A stretch of DNA of 64,000 nt, taken from contig NC_089587.1 of assembly GCF_019320115.1 (NCBI RefSeq), forward strand, positions 80,893,957 to 80,957,956, in the 5' to 3' direction. The translations under genes and the position numbers were made by a program. Within the stretch, counting starts at the first letter, position 1. Every line of letters starts with the position of its first letter. Shown one piece after another: positions 1-10,999 of the stretch. This stretch comes from Miscanthus floridulus (Eukaryota; Streptophyta; Magnoliopsida; Poales; Poaceae). A model generated the notes under the pieces. The model saw only the letters and a list, made by a program, of their open reading frames with translations. It did no database searches and was not told where the DNA came from.

Positions 1-1680
1 GTTGAGCGAGCGGTAGCATAGTAGGTTGGATGCCCAAGAGGACACATATGACTCCGGCACCGATGAGAGGAGCTTTGACAAGAGGCATCCCTTATGGAAA
101 GACACTGGGCCCATCAACGACAGGATCTCGCATGGTGCGACTAGGGCTATAGATGGCCAAATGGGCTGCCTGACCTAGCATAGCATGATGGGGATTGGGC
201 TGACACGGCCCCTTAGCTCTTTGTGTCATGTCATGCTAGGCCCTACATGCCCTACCCCTGCACCATCAGGTCGCTCGCACTCGCGCTAGCCCAGGCCGCC
301 GTTACCCGCACAGGTGGAGAAGAGGAGCACCGTCGTTGGAGCCAAAGTTATTTTCATCACCCACAGGGTTGTGGCCACCCACCGCCTGCACTAGTGCCTA
401 GTGGTGTCTTCCGAGAAGCGATGGGGGAGAAGGGATGGAGGGCCGCTAGTGTCGTTGGTGTTAGGTACGTTAGAGCTGAGCAGCAGAGGTGAATTAGGAA
501 GGAGGAGTACTCAATCAGGAAAGAGGGCATGCGACGGCGGTCAGGAAGGAGAAGGAATCAATCGAAAAAAGGCATGTGGCGGTGGTGGAGAAACTAGAGC
601 AACATAGTCAGAGTAGGGGGCAAGGACGGCTGGGGACTGCGGGAAGAGGGTTGCGGCGATTGGAGTAGGGAGGAGTGAGTTTGGGTTTTGATATATTTAT
701 TTATATGAGAAGTAAAGGTATGGGTTGTGTCGAGGCAAAGGCCAAGCATGGCCCTAGGGTCGGGTTGGGCCGGCACTGGCCCCATAACAGTCAGGCTAGG
801 CCGTGCCTAGCCAGGCCAAAACAACAAGCAATGGGTTGTGCCTACGGGCCACGGGCCTTATGGCGATCTATAACTAGGGGGCCGTCCCAAGCACCCCAGC
901 GGGCCATCGGCCTCAGACCAAGGATGGGTTATCAGACCAACAGTAGCACGAGGGGGCGAAGGTAGGGCAGGAGCCAGCACACATCGCGGTGTTATCCTAA
1001 GCACGTAGATGCAACTGTTAAATAATGACATCTCCATTCTATCCATTTAAAGCACAAAAGTATTGCTAGTGAGGTATATACTCCTATATCCAATATCCAC
1101 TGCTGCGCTCTACAATTATCATTTTTTAACAGGTCATCTCTTCCAAATTGTAAAGTTCACTACTTAAATCATGCAGATGCACCTTTAGCTTAATCTTATG
1201 GTATGACTTACCAATTTGACTGAATTCCCTTAGCAGTAATACATCACTGGGATCAAGTACTTTATACTTATCAAATTAGCATGTCATTCAATATTTGGTA
1301 AACTTTAGTTCCATCTTACTATCAATATCTTCGGTATTTTTTTATTTATCCATACATTGTGCACATCCGTCCGAAGAAACCACCAGAGGATTTTGCTTTT
1401 GCTGTAGGTGGATTAGTGTATGGGTAATTGGACTTGGCGCTAATGTTTTATATAGATAAAAAAAAACTTAGCATGGCGCCAAAATTCAAACCGACATGCG
1501 CTAGCTTTTCGTTGCCATGGCAGTATCTTTATATGCCTCCACGCAACGCAGTTTATTACAAAACATAACCATGCGCCATTCCTCTTTTTAATGTCTGAAA
1601 ATAGGGGTATTAAGATCATTTCTCTCCTTTACTAATCTGTCTTGAAAATCTCCAGTAGGGCATTAAACTTTTTGGGATAA
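1..1680. other. Intergenic, degenerate repeat; no gene seen
   Basis: No convincing coding frame is seen. Bases 120-960 are rich in short degenerate words such as ggccc, taggcc and gggcc on both strands, as in old subterminal transposon DNA, but no termini or target duplication could be fixed. Bases 1000-1680 are AT-rich and unremarkable. Short open frames on both strands lack recognisable domains. Confidence 0.4.
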
Positions 1681-1693
1681 AAAGAATATATAG

Positions 1694-1914
1694 AGTACTA
1701 CCTTTATCCTGAAAGAAGATGTAATTTTAGTTTTTCTTTTTAATCAAACTATCTAAAGTTTAACTAAATTTTATAGAAAAAATATCAACAATTATGATAC
1801 CAAATAGAGATACTATTAAAATGTATTTCAATAAAAAAATTGATAATACTTATTTGGTAACATAAATTTTGATAGTTTTATATAAATTTGATGAAATTTA
1901 AAATGTTTTGACTT
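1694..1914. mobile_element. Stowaway-like MITE remnant
   Basis: An AT-rich block beginning near gagtactacctttatcctg and ending near aaatgttttgactt has the layout of a common grass Stowaway-like MITE whose arms mention 'atgataccaaatag' in the middle and 'tttgatgaaatttaaaat' near the right end. The terminal inverted repeats are too worn to fix exact ends. Family assignment is by resemblance only. Confidence 0.4.
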
Positions 1915-2160
1915 AATAACATGTCAGAAATGTGCAGCCCATGACGGGTTGACGGAGTCGTAGGTAACGAATGCAGCTGTAATAGAGTCACTCCTAAAGT
2001 GGTGTTCATATTGTGGCTGGCGTTTAGTGATCTCCATGATACACAGAAATGCAACTTGTAGGTTGTAGCTGCATTTCTTGTAATAGAAATGCAAATAGTT
2101 TTTTTCAAAAAAGAAAAGAAAAGAAATGCAAATAGTACTATGTGCACTTTGAAAGGGTAA

Positions 2161-2886
2161 GGGCAGTCCCAATGGTGCATTGATGATGGTTTCTATCCTC
2201 ATTAAATGACTTGCCACGTAGGCAAAACGCTGACATGGCAACGTAATTAATGAAGAAAGAGAGTTCCAATGAAAGAAACTGGTAGTTTCTATAACATAGG
2301 ATGCCGCACCAAAAAAACACTGTTTTCCAACCCATGGTTTCTATGAGTAATAATTATTTTCTCTTTCTCTCTCCCAACTCTATCTTCTTCCTCCAATGGG
2401 AGTGCGACACAAGCTCCCTAGAAACTGGTGGTTTCTCCCCAATGGCGATTTCATGGTTTCTTGGTGCATTGGGTCAAGAGTAGACCTGATTTCTTCATGA
2501 AGAAACCATTTCTATGATTTTTGCTCTCTTTCTTCATTAATTACGTTGCCATGTCAGCGTTTTGCCTACGTGGCAAGTCATTTAATGAGAATAGAAACCA
2601 TCATCAATGCACCATTGGGACTGCCCTCATAGAAATGGTTTCTTCATGAAGAAATCAGGTCTACTCTTGACCCAATGCACCAAGAAACCATGAAAACGCC
2701 ATTGGGGAGAAACCACCAGTTTCTAGGGAGCTCGTGTCGCACTCCCATTGGAGAAAGAAGATAGAGTTGGGAGAGAGAAAGAGAAAATAATTATTACTCA
2801 TAGAAACCATGGGTTGGAAAACAGTGTTTTTTTGGTGCGGCATCCTATGTTATAGAAACTACCAGTTTCTTTCATTGGGACTGTCC
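2161..2886. mobile_element. Tourist-like foldback MITE with interleaved inverted repeats
   Basis: The element is bounded by gggcagtcccaatg on the left and cattgggactgtcc on the right. It is flanked by TAA at 2158-2160 and 2887-2889, the TAA/TTA duplication typical of PIF/Harbinger (Tourist) elements. Inside are four blocks: A (2161-2260), B (2262-2515), the reverse complement of A (2526-2626) and the reverse complement of B (2627-2886). The order A-B-A'-B' is not a simple hairpin (which would be A-B-B'-A'). A second copy of the inner terminus, ending in ggactgccc, lies at 2617-2626. The two arms are nearly identical, so the element looks young. The matching 60-residue frames on both arms are by-products of the inverted repeat, not genes. 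Confidence 0.75.
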
Positions 2887-2889
2887 TAA

Positions 2890-4600
2890 GTGGAACATAA
2901 GATGCTCTTTAGGAGATTTAATTCCTGAAATTAAGGACAGCTGGAAGCATCGGTTTAATGAGAAGAATGAAAGGTAAATCTATTTGAGCTGGGCTGCCAG
3001 TGGAGTGGCACAAATAGAGCTCCATTTGAACCATATGAAGAGAGAAAAATATATATGTAGCTTCCCCAAAATGAGGATTGAGCCGCCAATGTAGTGGTGC
3101 CTGTAATGGAATAGCTGATCATTCCAAGGGAATTTGTGCTGTCTCAATATCATTGATCAAGAGAATATGAACTAAGAATTTCTCGAACTTAGGGTTGGAA
3201 ACTTTATACTACAATTAGGACGTGAAATGTATATAAGATGGCTTGTTTATGGCAGCATGATATCCTTTGTATTGTACTCTGTTATGCAAACAAATTGTTC
3301 AAGAGTAATGGTAAAAATGTGAAAAAATAATTCTCTTATTTTAGTACGTACACATGAGCCATCTAGTCCTGGAATTAAGAGTCTTAAACTTTTGATAAGG
3401 TGAATGATAAATTAACAGAACCTATTTTTTTTAGATTGGAGTAAGATTTAACTCTAAAAATAATAGGACTACTTAATTCAATGCTTATGATCCATGAACA
3501 AAGTTAAAGAAGAAGGTACTCTTTTTTGTTGAACCTTTAAGAAAGCATTAGTGCTTGAACGCACCAGATGTCACATGTTAGTAACTATATCCAAACTGTA
3601 TGTGGAAAAAAGAAGGCGCCATAAACTTGGAAGAGGGTACACAGGTCCAATGGATTTTTCCAGAATGAATCATGCACAAATTTCAATTAGCAAAACAGAT
3701 GTATTTGTAAGTGTAAAGCACAGATAAAAAAATCAAAATGGGAGAAATATGTGACATGAATGATATTTCCAATCTGTTCTAACGTGGTAGCTAGCTTCAG
3801 CTCTTCCACTCTGTCTTCAAGAACAACATTACTCGGATTTTATAGAAACGAGATTAAGGCCTTGTAGCATCTGGATAATTCTAAGTGCTACTAGGGGGGC
3901 TAGCAAAAATGATAGACCGAAACAGTGAGGATAATGCATAAACAGCAGCACCTTATCTACAACTTGTGTGCTAAGGGCAAACCTCAAATTTTATAGTCCA
4001 ATCAGCACAGGTTCATAAAGCCTCTCCACAAATCCCAGAAATCCGTATCGTAGCTTCATTGTGTTGCAATTGGAGCAGAGGCCGAGGCCAAGGCCGGTGA
4101 ACCCCAGGTCATCGCACTCCCTCGCCCTGAGCCGCTTGCCGTATAGAATATAACTGACAAAGGGGTCATAAATACAAGTTCTTTGGTCTGATACATGATG
4201 CCTTAAGCACAAAATTGCATAGGCAAAAATAATCATTCACGAATGATCACACCAAGGAGCAATCAATTTTTAGATGCAGATAAAAGCTAGCATCATTTGA
4301 CAGGGAAAGCAAACTTCTAGGAGTTAAGCTAGAAGTTAATTCTGTTACCTAGATGCAGATAAAAGCTATCAAGTTCCGTACATTATAATAAATAAATAAA
4401 TTTTGGCTAGAGTGACATATGCAAACATATTTTCCATCGGTAGAGGATAAAGTTATGAATCTAACAAAATTAATTTCATATTATTTGGATATATAATTAT
4501 TTTCCTACAATTTTCTCAAGTTCCTGCGTGGATCAGTACAAATGTGTAAGTTCTTATTAGCTTGTACTGTTCATCTTCTGGAGAGAACGAAGGAGCAAAC
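2890..4600. other. Intergenic; one short unrecognised coding-like remnant
   Basis: This stretch is AT-rich and has no gene that can be supported. The only coding-like piece is on the minus strand at 3991-4180. It reads through a GC-richer patch with a CSNC pair and a tail near ERLYEPVLIGL before a TAA stop. It could be an exon fragment of an unknown gene or chance. No splice pattern or partner exon was found. Confidence 0.3.
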
Positions 4601-5585
4601 CCGCCATGGATCGACATCAAGAAGCATTCAAAGGGGTGCGCAACCCTTTGAAGGAGCTAAATATAGGAGGGATTTTTTTCTCGAATACGTCGAGAGCATC
4701 ACGTATCATTTGCATTAAGAAGGAAAATATAGGAGGGATCTGGCTGGGGTTTGCCGTGTGCTGCGAATTTGAAGAAGAACAAAGCTCGCCGTGGGCATGA
4801 CCTCTGGCTAAGGTGAAGAACGGGCACTGGTGGAGCACCCTGGTCCTCGTGATACGACTCTGAGGCGGCCGCGTCGGTCATCTCAGGCCAAGGAGCAGTA
4901 GCGGTGGCCGCTCGTGCCTAGGCCGTCGCGAGCCGGCCTATCCGTGCCGGTGGCTTGCCTGCTAGGGGCCTCCCACGCTGGTAGTGGTACGCCGACGCGT
5001 GAGGCCGTCCGATGCGAGGATGGGACGCTGGGTCCACGCCGCTGTCGCGCCGGGGGAGGAGGAGGGCATTCGTACTGGGGTTCACCTATCACCTCTGCCG
5101 GGGGCCTCCCGCGCTGGGGGCCGCCGGCGCTGGTGTGTCGTCCCGTCGCCGAGGCCACCCGTGCTGGGCTGGTGCGCCGCCACATGGGGACCGCCTGCCG
5201 CCGCCGAGGTGGCGCCTTAGGGGAGTACGGTCGTGGAGGGGGCACGAACTGGCAGCGCGTGAGCAGGCTGGCGCCCGGCGGAGGGGGTGGCATCAGACGG
5301 CGATGGCGGACGGCGGCGCGGCCCGCTAGGCTCGGATCGGACGGTTCAGCTTGTGTCCTCGCCTGATCGGACGGCCAGAAGACTAACGGGCGACGTGGCA
5401 GATCCAGTAGCCCGGCTTCTGGTGCAGAATTCGTAGAGCAAGAGATGTTGCGTGGGGCACTCTGCGTCCTGTCGTGCACCGAACACGCGTGCGTGGCGAC
5501 GGCCGAGGAGGACCTTGGTCGGCCGGCCCGACAGGCCGACACAGGCCTCTGACTTTCGCAAACATGCACGTACTGCTAGCGCCAG
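4600..5585. other. GC-rich island with overlapping open frames, no gene assigned
   Basis: GC content rises sharply from about 4800 to 5560, producing long open frames on both strands at once (for example 4883-5569 minus and 4914-5366 plus). All are Arg, Pro, Gly and Ala-rich with no domain, so they are best read as composition artefacts. A captured gene fragment in a decayed transposon is possible. The words 'aatataggagggat' occur twice (about 4658 and 4727). Confidence 0.35.
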
Positions 5586-5589
5586 CAGC

Positions 5590-7130
5590 TTACGTTTGCC
5601 TTGCCTTCTCCTCGGCTGTACCCGACTAGATACAAATCTAGAATGGCCACACTAAATCTATCTATATCTATATTTATATTTATTTATATAATATATAAAA
5701 AATTATAAATAAACTAATTATGTGTACATATCTTTATTTAATGTTAAAAATTCTACCACCTCTTACTCTTTCTTCACCGTTTATCTCTAAATTATTATAG
5801 TTATTTTGGAGCAATCTATATCTATATTAAAATTCAAATATTTTCTTCCATATCTAACTTTTCCCCTGTTGTCCGACTATCACTCCTCTTTATCTCTCGG
5901 TTACTTTTCCTACTTTGACTTTGGAGCTATAAAAGCATTGCGCCCACTCATGTCACGGCCTGGCTGCACAAGGTCATTTATGTGTGGCTCCCCTTCCACC
6001 CCTATTTAAATTGAGTCAATCTCCTGTCAATTTTCCATATTGGATTAATCATTTATTGCACTAACATTTAAGCGTTGGGATTTATTTGAATCAAACCCAA
6101 AAAAATAACAAACTCATTATCATTAGCACCAACACCACACAATAAATTATACATCCCGTTGCATTCTATATGCATATCTGCTAGTCTATGCGTAATATTA
6201 AAGCGAAAAAGTTTTCTTCCATTTTTTACTTCCAAAATGCCCTCCTGCCGTCTGTGTCCTGTATGATCCGAACTCACCACCCATACTTCATACAAGTTAG
6301 AACAACTTAAGTTTACCTTGCCTTCTCCTCGACTGTACCCGACTAGATAGAAATCTACAATGGCTTGCCTCATCGTTGTTGACGTCTCGTCAGCATCTGC
6401 GTATGGGATACACTATATCTATATCTATATCTATATCTATACTTATGTAATATATAAAAACATTATAAATAAACCATTTATATCTATATATCTTTATTTA
6501 ATATTAAAAATTCTTCCACCTCGTTCTTACTCTTTCTTCGCCATCTATCTCTAAATTATTTTAGTTATTATATAATAATCCATATCTATATCATATCTAC
6601 TAATAGAATATAATAATATTAAAGATCGATTTTTTTTCTTCCGTATCTCAGTTTTCCCAATTTCTCCAACTATCACTCCTCTTTGTCTCTCGTTCACCTT
6701 TCCTACTATGAGTTTGGAGATACAAAATCTTCTTTGGCGTTGCACCCACTCATGTCATGACCTGGCTGCACAAGTCCATTTACATGTGGCTCGTCTTCCG
6801 GCCCTATTTAAATTGAGTCAATCTTCTATCAATTTTTCATATAGGATTAATCATTTATTGCACTAACATTTATTAGGGGCATTAGGATTTATTTGATTTA
6901 AGGTTGGCCAAGCCCAATCAAACCCAACAAAAATGACAAGTTTATTATAATTGGCACGAGCACCACACAATAAATTATACATCCTGTTGCATCATATGTG
7001 CATGCTTGCTAGTCTATATACCTAACATTAAAGAGCGAAAATTTCTTCTTCCATCTATTTTTACTTCTCAAAATGTTCTCACGCCGTCCATGTCCCGGAC
7101 TCACAACCTATACTTCATATGAGTTATAAC
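5590..7130. repeat. Tandem duplication of a 0.7-0.8 kb AT-rich unit, Helitron-like ends
   Basis: Unit 1 starts at about 5590 and unit 2 at about 6306. Both open with nearly the same words (ccttgccttctcctcg, then tgtacccgactagata). They then share, in order, a ctatttaaattgagtcaatc block, a 'catttattgcactaacattta' block, a cacacaataaattatacatc block and a motif of the form ttgca...gctagtctat (about 6155-6186 and 6988-7018). Related ttgca...ctagt motifs recur near 7190 and 7470, suggesting partial further copies. A CTAGT end after a GC/AT hairpin-like word is known for grass Helitrons, so tandem Helitron-like units are one explanation. That family call is inference. Confidence 0.55.
6414..6440. 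repeat. (tatatc)n microsatellite
   Basis: A run of tatatc units inside the second copy of the tandem duplication. It produces a meaningless Tyr-Ile open frame. Confidence 0.85.
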
Positions 7131-7637
7131 AAGTCGCGTCCAGCGATGATCCGAAGTCCGATTCTAAGATGTATTGGGTTCTATTGCAATGTATAGGTAC
7201 ATTTGCTAGTAATATTAAAAAGCGAAAATTTCTCTCCCCAAATTTTTGTCTTTCGCTCTTTCCTGAGCCCGTCTGTCGTTCCACTCCATTGGGCAAACGA
7301 GTCTTGGCCGATTTTACTAGGATTAGTAGTACAAATTAAAGATAAGAGTCCTAATTGGTTATTGTCTGATCTGTGATCCAAACTCATGACTTGTGCTTAT
7401 AGGAGTTAAATAGAGTACATCCATTCGCAGTACAGAGTCTAATTATAAAATATATTGGAATAGATGTACATTCTATTGCAACACATATGCATGTATACTA
7501 GTCTATCTAAGATATAATTATAGGTCTAGTTAAAGGCAAACAATAAATATAATGATACTTATTATATGATAAATATTATTATATTTTACATATATCTGAT
7601 CGAATTTTATATTATTTGACGTTTATTTTAGATTATA

Positions 7638-7784
7638 CTCCATCCATTCCAAATTATAAATCGTTTTGATTTTTTTGGTTCATCCATTTTGCTATGTATC
7701 TAAACATACTATTATATTTAGAAGCATAGAAAAATAGACGTAGAAAAAAAAGTCAAAGCAACCAATAATTTAAAATGGAGGGAG
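7638..7784. mobile_element. Stowaway MITE, 147 bp
   Basis: The terminal inverted repeats ctccatccattccaaatta and its near complement taaaatggagggag are flanked by TA on both sides (7636-7637 and 7785-7786). This is the Stowaway (Tc1/mariner) pattern and consensus. There is no coding capacity. Confidence 0.8.
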
Positions 7785-7915
7785 TATATTTTTTTTTAAG
7801 ATGGAGTATCAACGTGATAAGGGGCGCTCCTAGTACCGTCAGTGCCGTTGAGATGCTTGCCTGACATCGTTATTCTATTTACTATTACCTTTATTTATTC
7901 GATAAACTACTTTAC

Positions 7916-8001
7916 AAAGACTGAGATAATTCTAACTACTTTACACAGCTAATTGCAATACAAAAAGACTGAGATAATTCTAACTACTTTACACAGCTAA
8001 T
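7916..8001. repeat. 38-bp direct duplication, period 48
   Basis: Two perfect copies, beginning aaagactgagataattcta and ending cacagctaat, lie at 7916-7953 and 7964-8001, separated by ten bases. Confidence 0.9.
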
Positions 8002-8054
8002 CCGCGCGAGAATAAATGATCAACAAAAAAATCGATAATAGTAGCAGCTAAAAA

Positions 8055-8076
8055 GTTCCGTTGCCGGGATTCAAGT
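8055..8076 (-). repeat. Partial copy of tRNA-Glu 3' half
   Basis: The stretch starting gttccgttgccgggattcaa repeats the T-arm and acceptor end of the tRNA-Glu gene about 60 bp downstream, with the same strand sense. The preceding bases (agctaaaaa) also resemble those before the true gene. It is a short duplication, too short to make a tRNA. Confidence 0.6.
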
Positions 8077-8115
8077 TCAACAGCACAAAAATAATTGTAA
8101 CTAGAAATTAAAAAA

Positions 8116-8188
8116 TTTCGTTGCCGGGACTCGAACCCGGGTCTCTCGGGTGAGAGCCGAGTATCCTAACCAGCTAGACTACAACGGA
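8116..8188 (-). tRNA. tRNA-Glu (CTC anticodon)
   Basis: On the minus strand the sequence folds as a cytosolic plant tRNA-Glu. The 5' acceptor strand is TCCGTTG, the D-arm contains CTAGCTGGTTAGGATA, the anticodon loop is CTCTCAC with anticodon CTC, and the T-arm is CCGGGTTCGAGTCCCGG. Both internal promoter boxes (A and B) are present. The 3' acceptor strand is CAACGAA where CAACGGA is expected, leaving a C2-A71 mismatch in the acceptor stem, so the copy may be slightly degraded. There is no intron. Confidence 0.85.
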
Positions 8189-8630
8189 TTCGTTACATGA
8201 TGTTAGGAATAACATTTCTTATTCTTTTTCTATGCCGATATGCAGGATGGAGATGTTTGTAAGCCACTGGTAGATGTAAAGGATTTACTAATACGATAAG
8301 AAGGTCTCGCAAAACCAGAGGCTGGAGCATAATGCAGTGGGCGTTGTGTTTGACACATGATAGTTATAATTAAGTTGTCTTCTAGCCCCTTTTGATCTAC
8401 ACCATAACTGATATATATTATTATTGTAGTACTTATTAGAATATTAGTTGCTGTGTACACACTATAGTTTATAGCTTCATATATATTTAATTTAAATTTT
8501 CCAATCCAAACTATTCTATAAGAGATATCGAGAATTTCTAATGTTATAGCATAATAACCATCGCCAAACCTCAAAAATATAGTGTCAAAGATAAGGATAC
8601 ATCATCCTTCTCTGCATCCGGGCTCTCCTC
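8189..8630. other. Intergenic, nothing seen
   Basis: AT-rich sequence between the tRNA and a retrotransposon fragment. No repeat termini or coding signal was found. Confidence 0.4.
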
Positions 8631-8634
8631 CAAT

Positions 8635-8724
8635 GTCGTTCCGGTCAAGAAGAAGAATGGTCGGATACACATATGTGTCAATTTTCGGGACCTAAACAAA
8701 GCATGCCCCAAGGGAGAACCCCCT
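8635..8724 (+). pseudogene. Gypsy reverse transcriptase fragment
   Basis: A short plus-strand frame reads VVPVKKKNGRIHICVNF followed by RDLNKACPKG. This is the conserved first part of the reverse transcriptase of plant Ty3/Gypsy (Tat/Athila-type) elements. The frame is lost immediately afterwards and no other element parts are adjacent. It is an isolated scrap of a dead retrotransposon. Confidence 0.7.
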
Positions 8725-8729
8725 TTCTC

Positions 8730-9690
8730 TCCACAAGGAACTGATTCCTACAACGGTTACGGCTTCCTCTGATCGAGCTCCTCCAACGAACTACGAGCGT
8801 GCGCTTTCAAGGAATAGGAATAGAAGTCCTTCTAATGTCGTTACATATAACTGTCACATAACCTTGAACTTTATAGTGTCGGTGATCATAGGCGATAGGT
8901 TCATGACAGGGATTACGCAACCGTCTTGAATGGTAAAGTCCTTTGGATAAAGTTAACTTTTTTGTACTGATGTGATATATATGGAAACAGTCCAAAGTTG
9001 AGTTTATTTCTAGTTTTTAACATGAAAGGAACGCACAAAATCCTTATTTCCTTTTTCCTCATGTTTCTTAACAAGAAACTGTTGAAAATTTTTGGTGATA
9101 AGAATTATCATTATATATAGCATTTGAATCAAACATTTGTTTTTTACATGCATTAGTTCTTAGACATACATGGTGAGCACAAATAACTACTGATTAATAT
9201 TCAAGTCCACCCTTCAAGATCCGTAGAATTGCGTGCTCTTTTTATGATAAAGGAGTATTTAATTAAATTTTTAGACAATGCATTACTTCGAGTTGATACA
9301 AAACCTTGAAAATAATACTTGGAGCCTTTTCTAGCAAGAAGCACACAGCTACATAATTGTGTGCTCTACTGCTTAAAGTTGTAATCCTAGGGATCATGAC
9401 TCTTGAACAATTCCACTTTCGGATGTCAAATATCAAAGTTTGTGTTATACCATTTTCGCTCCTTTTCTTTCGCTGTGTTTCCACAAAATTTGCATCTAAA
9501 CACCAAATACTTTCTGCAATCAACAACCTGTGTATCATAGCACTTCACCATTGAAAATATATACAGTACATAAACCAGCTCTCATTTCAAGAACTTGTCG
9601 CATACTGCATACATAATACATTTTGCACACACTGATGACAGAGACTACAAAGTTGTAGTGATTTATTGCACGCATATATAACCAGATGAT
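8730..9690. other. Intergenic and 3' flank of the AP2/ERF gene
   Basis: AT-rich and without a supportable gene. The 3' untranslated region of the minus-strand AP2/ERF gene must lie near 9690-9760, where a cacacacacag run occurs. No clear poly(A) signal could be assigned. Confidence 0.3.
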
Positions 9691-9760
9691 CTAGTCTTCT
9701 TGATCGGCCAGCTTCACACACACACAGTGGCACATGCAGCTAGCAAGCAGGATTGATTGA

Positions 9761-10432
9761 TCAGTTCTGGCCGATAAAGAGGTCCACGTCGTCGATGTCT
9801 GAAACCCCGACGAAATCATCTGGGTTGCAGGAGAGCAGGCAGTCAGTACTTGCCATGAATTCTCCATCCACACGGTTCCCGGCGTTGCCAGCAGCATGGA
9901 CATCAGTTGTTGTGGAGGTCATTGCTTCAGCGCTGGCGGCGGCAGCACCATGAGTAACCGGCGCCGGCGCCGGCGCTGGCACCATCAGAGGTGGTGTCAG
10001 TGGTGCCGGGGGTGCAGCTGGTGGTGTAGGGCACAGCTGAACCGGCGCAGCAAAGAAGAGGCCGGCGCAGCTTCGACCGTAGTCCGCCGCGATCTCCTTG
10101 ATGTTGGCGACGGTGAGCTGGACGCGGATGTGCTCGGGGATGGCGGGGCGCGGCGCGCCGGGGAAATTGAACTTGCGCTGGCTGGGGAGGCGCTCGCCGT
10201 AGAAGCAGAACATGGCGGCGTCGTAGGCCAGCGCCGCCTGCAGGGCGTGCTGGAACCTGCCGACCCACAGCCTGGACCGGGTCCGCGGGATGCGGATCTC
10301 CGCCGCCCACCCGCCCCAGAGCCGCTCCCGCACGCCCGTCCAGCCCAGGTCCTTGTGCGGCCGATGCGCGCCTGTTGCCGCCGTAGCGGAACGCCCGCCG
10401 CGGCGCTGCTGGGACTGGGAACAACGTCCCAT
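9761..10432 (-). CDS. AP2/ERF-domain transcription factor (divergent, DREB/ERF-like)
   Basis: A single-exon 223-residue protein. Residues about 30-91 match one AP2/ERF DNA-binding domain: [18 protein letters not shown], then RSRLWVGRF, then [14 protein letters not shown], and a KFNFPG end. Known AP2/ERF proteins bind GCC-box or DRE-type promoter elements in the nucleus. This copy departs from the usual YRGVRxRxWG start and has a few extra residues (ERLPSQR) before the FNFP motif. A conserved-looking segment follows at residues about 96-118 (IPEHIRV...IKEIAADYG). The middle is Ala/Pro-rich, and the C-terminus is acidic ([15 protein letters not shown]), as in activation regions. The ATG at 10432 is preceded in frame by stops. 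A splice-acceptor-like ttgtttcttgcag lies about 40 bases upstream, so a 5' UTR intron is possible. Single-domain members are usually intronless in the coding part, as here. The subgroup is uncertain. Confidence 0.8.
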   Translation of the reverse strand: MGRCSQSQQRRGGRSATAATGAHRPHKDLGWTGVRERLWGGWAAEIRIPRTRSRLWVGRFQHALQAALAYDAAMFCFYGERLPSQRKFNFPGAPRPAIPEHIRVQLTVANIKEIAADYGRSCAGLFFAAPVQLCPTPPAAPPAPLTPPLMVPAPAPAPVTHGAAAASAEAMTSTTTDVHAAGNAGNRVDGEFMASTDCLLSCNPDDFVGVSDIDDVDLFIGQN

Positions 10433-10761
10433 CCTCGCCGCCCCGCTGCTGCTGCTCGGTTACCTTCAGGCTGCAAGAAACAAGACTACAAGAGCGAGAA
10501 GAGGTAGGAGGAGGTAGCGGTGGTGTGGAGTGTGTGTGGACGTACTGTGGATCGAGACGAAGGGGAGGGTGTGTGGTTTTGAAGGCGCGAGAGTGGACAC
10601 GTGGCCGCATGCGCTCGCGCTGACAATGGTACGTGAGAGACCAGAGTTATGCTACTTGGGTTGACTTTTTGGATGCCTTGCAAACGTAGCCCTATCTCCA
10701 TGATCGTACGGACGCGGACAGAGTGTGTACTAGATAGACAGGATGGATGTAGTTCTAGTTA

Positions 10762-10993
10762 GGGTGTGTTTAGATCCAAAAATTTTTGGGTTTTGGGCAC
10801 TGTAGCACTTTCGTTTTTATTTGGTAATTAGTGTCTAATTATGGACTAATTAGGTTCAAAAGTTTCGTCTCGCGATTTCTCGTCCAACTGTGCAATTAGT
10901 TTTTTTTTCATCTACATTTAGTACTCCATGCATGTGCCGCAAGATTTGATGTGACGGGTACTATGCAAAATTTTTTGGGAACTAAACGGGGCC
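10762..10993. mobile_element. Tourist-like MITE (PIF/Harbinger), 232 bp
   Basis: Terminal repeats gggtgtgtttagatccaaaa and, at the right end, ttgggaactaaacggggcc face each other. TTA flanks both sides (10759-10761 and 10994-10996). The internal words (tgtagcacttt..., ggactaattaggttcaaaag..., catgcatg...) match a very common grass MITE with two further copies in this window (48511-48753 and about 54907-55040). Confidence 0.75.
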
Positions 10994-10999
10994 TTAGAG

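Noticed and set aside
2301..2843. Two nearly identical 60-residue open frames on opposite strands
   Set aside because: They are the two arms of the foldback MITE; no start context, domain or homology beyond the repeat.
4883..5569. Long GC-rich open frames on both strands
   Set aside because: Simultaneous frames in a high-GC island, Arg/Pro/Gly-rich and without a domain.
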